NCBI GenBank assembly: GCA_937897985.1
Contig: CALCBD010000058.1
Coordinates: 62,001-126,000, forward strand
Direction of reading: 5' to 3'
DNA: 64,000 nt
Source of the DNA: an uncultured Paludibacter sp.
GTDB taxonomy: Bacteria > Bacteroidota > Bacteroidia > Bacteroidales > Paludibacteraceae
Shown: in pieces, positions 61,227 through 64,000 of the stretch
Layout of the letters: the number at the start of each line of letters is the position of its first letter
Position numbering within the stretch: position 1 is the stretch's first letter
Position numbers and translations under genes: made by a program
Notes under the pieces: generated by a model
The model's database searches: none
Seen by the model: only the letters and a program-made list of their open reading frames with translations
Told to the model about the DNA's origin: nothing

Positions 61227-62981
61227 ATGAATAACCTTCTTACCAGCATATCATTTACAATAAGCTCTAATAAAGGAGTTTATGCATTGTTATTGGGATC
61301 AGGTATTTCCAGAAATTCCGGCATTCCAACGGGTTGGGAAATTGTGTTAGATTTGATAAGAAAGTTAGCTTCACAAACAGGTGCCGATTGCCAGGGAAAT
61401 GAGCTAAATTGGTATATTGAACAATATGGTGAAGAACCTGATTATTCAAATATCTTATCGAAGTTGGTTCTTAAATCTTCAGAAAGAGTTAATCTATTAA
61501 AACCTTATTTTGAACCTACCGAAGACGAGAGGGAAAATCATTTAAAAGAGCCAACAAAAGCCCATAAAGCTATTGCACAACTTATAAAAGAAGGATATAT
61601 AAAAGTAGTTATAACTACAAATTTCGATAGACTTCTTGAAAATGCGTTGCGTGAAATTGGAGTTGAACCTCAGGTTATCAGACATGCTGATGATGTCGAT
61701 GGAGCAATGCCATTAGTTCACAGCGATTTTACACTTATAAAAATAAATGGTGACTATTTAGATTCCAGATTTTTAAATACGAAGCATGAATTATCGGACT
61801 ATCCTCAAAAACTGAAAGACTATATTCTGAGAATAATCAATGAATATGGATTGATTACTTGCGGTTGGTCAGGGAAATGGGATACAGGGTTAGTAAACAT
61901 TATTCGCCAATCTGAAAATTTCCGTTTTAGTAATTACTGGACTTGTGTTGGAAAATGTGAGCAGGAATTAGAAGAATTAGCAACCCTAAGAAAAGGTCAA
62001 ACTGTTGAAATAACAGATGCAGATTCATTTTTTACAGAAATTTCTGAAAGAATTGACGCGCTGAAAAAAAAACAAAACAATCATCCACTTAATTCCGACA
62101 TTGCTGTAGAAAGATTGAAACGCTATATTGTAAAAGAAGAAAGCAAAATTCTTTTACATGATTTATTTCATGATGAAATGGAAAGGGTTTATAATCAATT
62201 ACAAAAAATTAATGATTTCAGTTTATATCCAGATAGTACACATATTCTTCCTCGATTGCAACAGTATGAATCAATTTTGGAGATATTACTTCCGATGGTA
62301 ATTAATGGCGTATATTGGAGCAAACCAGAGCATTACAATATATTTATTGAACTTATAAAACGGTTGTCCGAACCAATTGATTACAATGGTTCAACATACG
62401 AATTAACTAGAGACTTACAGAATTATCCAATCTTGCTTATAGTTTATGCATTAGGCATTTCAGCCGTAAAAAGTAGCAAGTTTGATCTACTGTATCAAGT
62501 TTTTCATATTAAAGTAGAAAAACACGTAAGCAGTTATTCAAACAAATCGTATGTATTAGAAAAAATTAATGTCAATAAATACGATAAAGATACCTTTCGT
62601 CAAATTCTTGGCAATAGATTTTATACGCCTATGAATGAAAAATTGCTGAGCGTATTACGAGAGAAATTTAAAAAACTAATACCTTCGGAAGATGATATTG
62701 AGGATTTATTTGATGTTTTTGAATATATTACATCATTGTGTTACAATGATATAGTTGGAGAAAAAACTGAAAGAGATAATGTGCCAATAGGTAGATATAT
62801 CTGGAGGAAACGGAATAGAGAGAGTTATTATTTAAATGATTTTCTCAAAGAAGCGGAAAAATCAAAAAACTTATGGATGCCAATCAGTCAAGGAATGTTT
62901 AATGGATCATATGAGCATTATTTAGAGGTCAAAAACAAGTCTGATGAGTTTTTAAAAAAAATAGAACATTTTTATTACTGA
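61227..62981 (+). CDS. SIR2-domain protein, probable defence NADase
   Basis: A 584-residue protein. Residues ~15-260 form a SIR2-like NAD-binding domain: LLLGSGISRNSGIPTGWEI (about 21-39), VVITTNFDRLLENAL (TNFD at 131-134), LIKINGDYLDSRFLNT (about 170-185) and LITCGWSGKWDTGL. The usual His-Gly of SIR2 enzymes is Asn-Gly here (N174-G175), so catalysis by the standard His needs testing. The C-terminal ~300 residues are helical and unassigned, and may sense the trigger. SIR2 domains of this kind often deplete NAD+ in abortive infection. It lies in a restriction island right after the DUF1848 gene, and is AT-rich. Confidence 0.85.
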   Translation: MNNLLTSISFTISSNKGVYALLLGSGISRNSGIPTGWEIVLDLIRKLASQTGADCQGNELNWYIEQYGEEPDYSNILSKLVLKSSERVNLLKPYFEPTEDERENHLKEPTKAHKAIAQLIKEGYIKVVITTNFDRLLENALREIGVEPQVIRHADDVDGAMPLVHSDFTLIKINGDYLDSRFLNTKHELSDYPQKLKDYILRIINEYGLITCGWSGKWDTGLVNIIRQSENFRFSNYWTCVGKCEQELEELATLRKGQTVEITDADSFFTEISERIDALKKKQNNHPLNSDIAVERLKRYIVKEESKILLHDLFHDEMERVYNQLQKINDFSLYPDSTHILPRLQQYESILEILLPMVINGVYWSKPEHYNIFIELIKRLSEPIDYNGSTYELTRDLQNYPILLIVYALGISAVKSSKFDLLYQVFHIKVEKHVSSYSNKSYVLEKINVNKYDKDTFRQILGNRFYTPMNEKLLSVLREKFKKLIPSEDDIEDLFDVFEYITSLCYNDIVGEKTERDNVPIGRYIWRKRNRESYYLNDFLKEAEKSKNLWMPISQGMFNGSYEHYLEVKNKSDEFLKKIEHFYY

Positions 62982-63108
62982 TAACGACAAGTGAAAATCC
63001 ATGCAAACAAAAAACATACTCCTGTTTAATCCCGTAGGAAAAAATGCGAAAGTAAGCCTTTTTTTCAGGATGATAGGATTGGAATACTGACATTCAAACC
63101 ATTGTAAT

Positions 63109-64000
63109 ATGGATACAAAATATAAAATTGCAGAAATAAACAACATCAAACTCCAGGCTATGCGTCCGTTAGCACCTGAAACATTGAAGTCGTTGCGCGA
63201 TTATTACCGGATAGGACTGACTTATAGCAGTAATGCCCTGGAAGGGAATAGCCTGACTGAATCGGAGACTAAGGTGGTGATTGAAGATGGTTTGACCATT
63301 GAGGGAAAGCCCTTGCGGGACGTATATGAAGCAGTAGGTCATGCCCGAGCCTATGATTATTTGTTTCAGTTGGCTACGCATAAAACTCTGGAGGAGCAAG
63401 ATATTCTGGAACTGCACCGTCTTTTTTATCAGCAAATTGACCCCGAACATGCCGGGAAATACAGGAATGTCGCCGTATTTATCAGTGGCAGCCAATATTC
63501 CGTTACACCTCCACTAAAGATCGGTGCTGAAATGAAAAAGTTTGTAAACTGGTACAACAAACAGGAATCCAGATTGCATCCGGTAGAATTTGCGGCGCTG
63601 ACTCATAAGAAATTTGTGTTTATTCATCCATTTATTGATGGAAACGGTCGACTTTCCAGACTATTGATGAATCTGGCATTATTACGCAATGAATATAGTA
63701 TAGCATTGATACCTGCTATATTGCGCCATGAGTATATTTCCTGTTTAGAATTGGCTCACACCAATGATCACCAGTTCAAAGAATTTATTGCCGATAGAGT
63801 AATTTCAACGCAAATGGATTTACTTCGCTTATTAAACGATGGCGGTGTAAATAGGAGCATTGGCGGTACAAATAGCGATTTCACAGGGAATAATGGCGGT
63901 GTAAATACACTTGAAAAAGAACTTTATCAGACCATTCAAGCCCTTCCAGGAATGAATGCGCCAGCATTGGCCAGTACTTTAAATAAAAGCTTGCGCACAA
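63109..64000 (+). CDS. Fic family protein (partial at right edge)
   Basis: The first 297 codons are in the window from the ATG at 63109, and the frame is still open at the edge. An N-terminal inhibition-type motif SNALEGN (residues 41-47, S-x3-E-G) precedes the Fic core with HPFIDGNGRL (173-182), the AMPylation active site with its His, Asp, Asn and Arg. Residues ~245-265 contain a GGVN-type repeat linker (GGVN, GGTN, GGVN), after which LEKELYQTIQ starts a winged-helix-like region. Such Fic proteins modify target proteins with AMP and are often found in R-M islands. The target is not known. Confidence 0.9.
   Translation, partial: MDTKYKIAEINNIKLQAMRPLAPETLKSLRDYYRIGLTYSSNALEGNSLTESETKVVIEDGLTIEGKPLRDVYEAVGHARAYDYLFQLATHKTLEEQDILELHRLFYQQIDPEHAGKYRNVAVFISGSQYSVTPPLKIGAEMKKFVNWYNKQESRLHPVEFAALTHKKFVFIHPFIDGNGRLSRLLMNLALLRNEYSIALIPAILRHEYISCLELAHTNDHQFKEFIADRVISTQMDLLRLLNDGGVNRSIGGTNSDFTGNNGGVNTLEKELYQTIQALPGMNAPALASTLNKSLRT

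Noticed and set aside
63001..63090. 29-codon frame between the SIR2 and Fic genes
   Set aside because: It has an ATG and a stop in a 127-nt gap, but no motif, no sign of conservation visible here and a length expected by chance.
1..64000. tRNA, rRNA and CRISPR arrays
   Set aside because: I looked through the intergenic stretches and found no cloverleaf-like or rRNA sequence and no regularly spaced repeats.

Overview
The window is chromosomal DNA of a member of the Bacteroidota, most likely order Bacteroidales. The evidence is a SusC/SusD pair, type IX secretion C-terminal sorting domains, repeated promoters of the Bacteroidota TTTG / TAnnTTTG type, almost no Shine-Dalgarno sequences, and Bacteroidota-specific families (DUF6048/DUF6452, DUF4199, DUF4369 thioredoxins, a 29-residue basic protein beside HU). 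Genus is not determined.

Positions 1-12959 hold housekeeping and envelope genes. A TetR-led operon (TetR, outer-membrane barrel, start of an ABC ATPase) runs off the left edge. It is followed by recX and a hemolysin III-type membrane protein, dgt with a YgjP-like peptidase, lolD, RNase G, a tiny basic protein, HU, a TlpA-like lipoprotein, mutY, a secreted thioredoxin, and a lipoprotein/barrel pair. Positions 13442-19783 form a polysaccharide-export operon: two outer-membrane export lipoproteins, a Wzc-type co-polymerase/tyrosine kinase, then gmd and fcl, which make GDP-L-fucose. It closes with a clear terminator and carries no glycosyltransferase or flippase. Positions 20044-34104 are core genes: a porin, a solute-binding protein, a MetA-family homoserine acyltransferase with the acetyl-type Glu111, a U32 protein, mntP, transketolase, conserved envelope proteins, DUF190 plus a CrcB/FluC fluoride channel, a dolichol-phosphate-mannose-type glycosyltransferase, a DUF4199 protein and a 50-residue YqaE/Pmp3 protein.

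Positions 34518-52180 are a compact pectin (homogalacturonan) utilisation locus, all on the + strand. In order: a large Ig-like/pectin methylesterase fusion, SusC, SusD, a surface lipoprotein with a predicted beta-helix, a GH28 polygalacturonase, a GH105 unsaturated-uronyl hydrolase, two tandem PL1 pectate lyases and a second small pectin methylesterase. Methylesterases expose polygalacturonate, lyases and GH28 cut it, SusCD imports oligomers and GH105 finishes unsaturated products. No dedicated regulator lies in the window. A perfect 19-bp inverted repeat with internal direct repeats sits between GH28 and GH105.

Positions 52582-54181 are an IS1634-type insertion sequence. From 54814 to the right edge lies a type I restriction-modification island on the + strand: hsdM, an ORF6N/phospholipase-D-like fusion, hsdS, then a tightly packed unusual trio (a Cys-rich methyltransferase-like protein, a DUF1848 protein with a C-terminal radical-SAM-like CX3CX2C motif, and a SIR2-domain protein), then a Fic protein cut by the edge. 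No hsdR is visible. The trio is the best candidate here for an undescribed, probably defence-related system. That function is inferred from position only.
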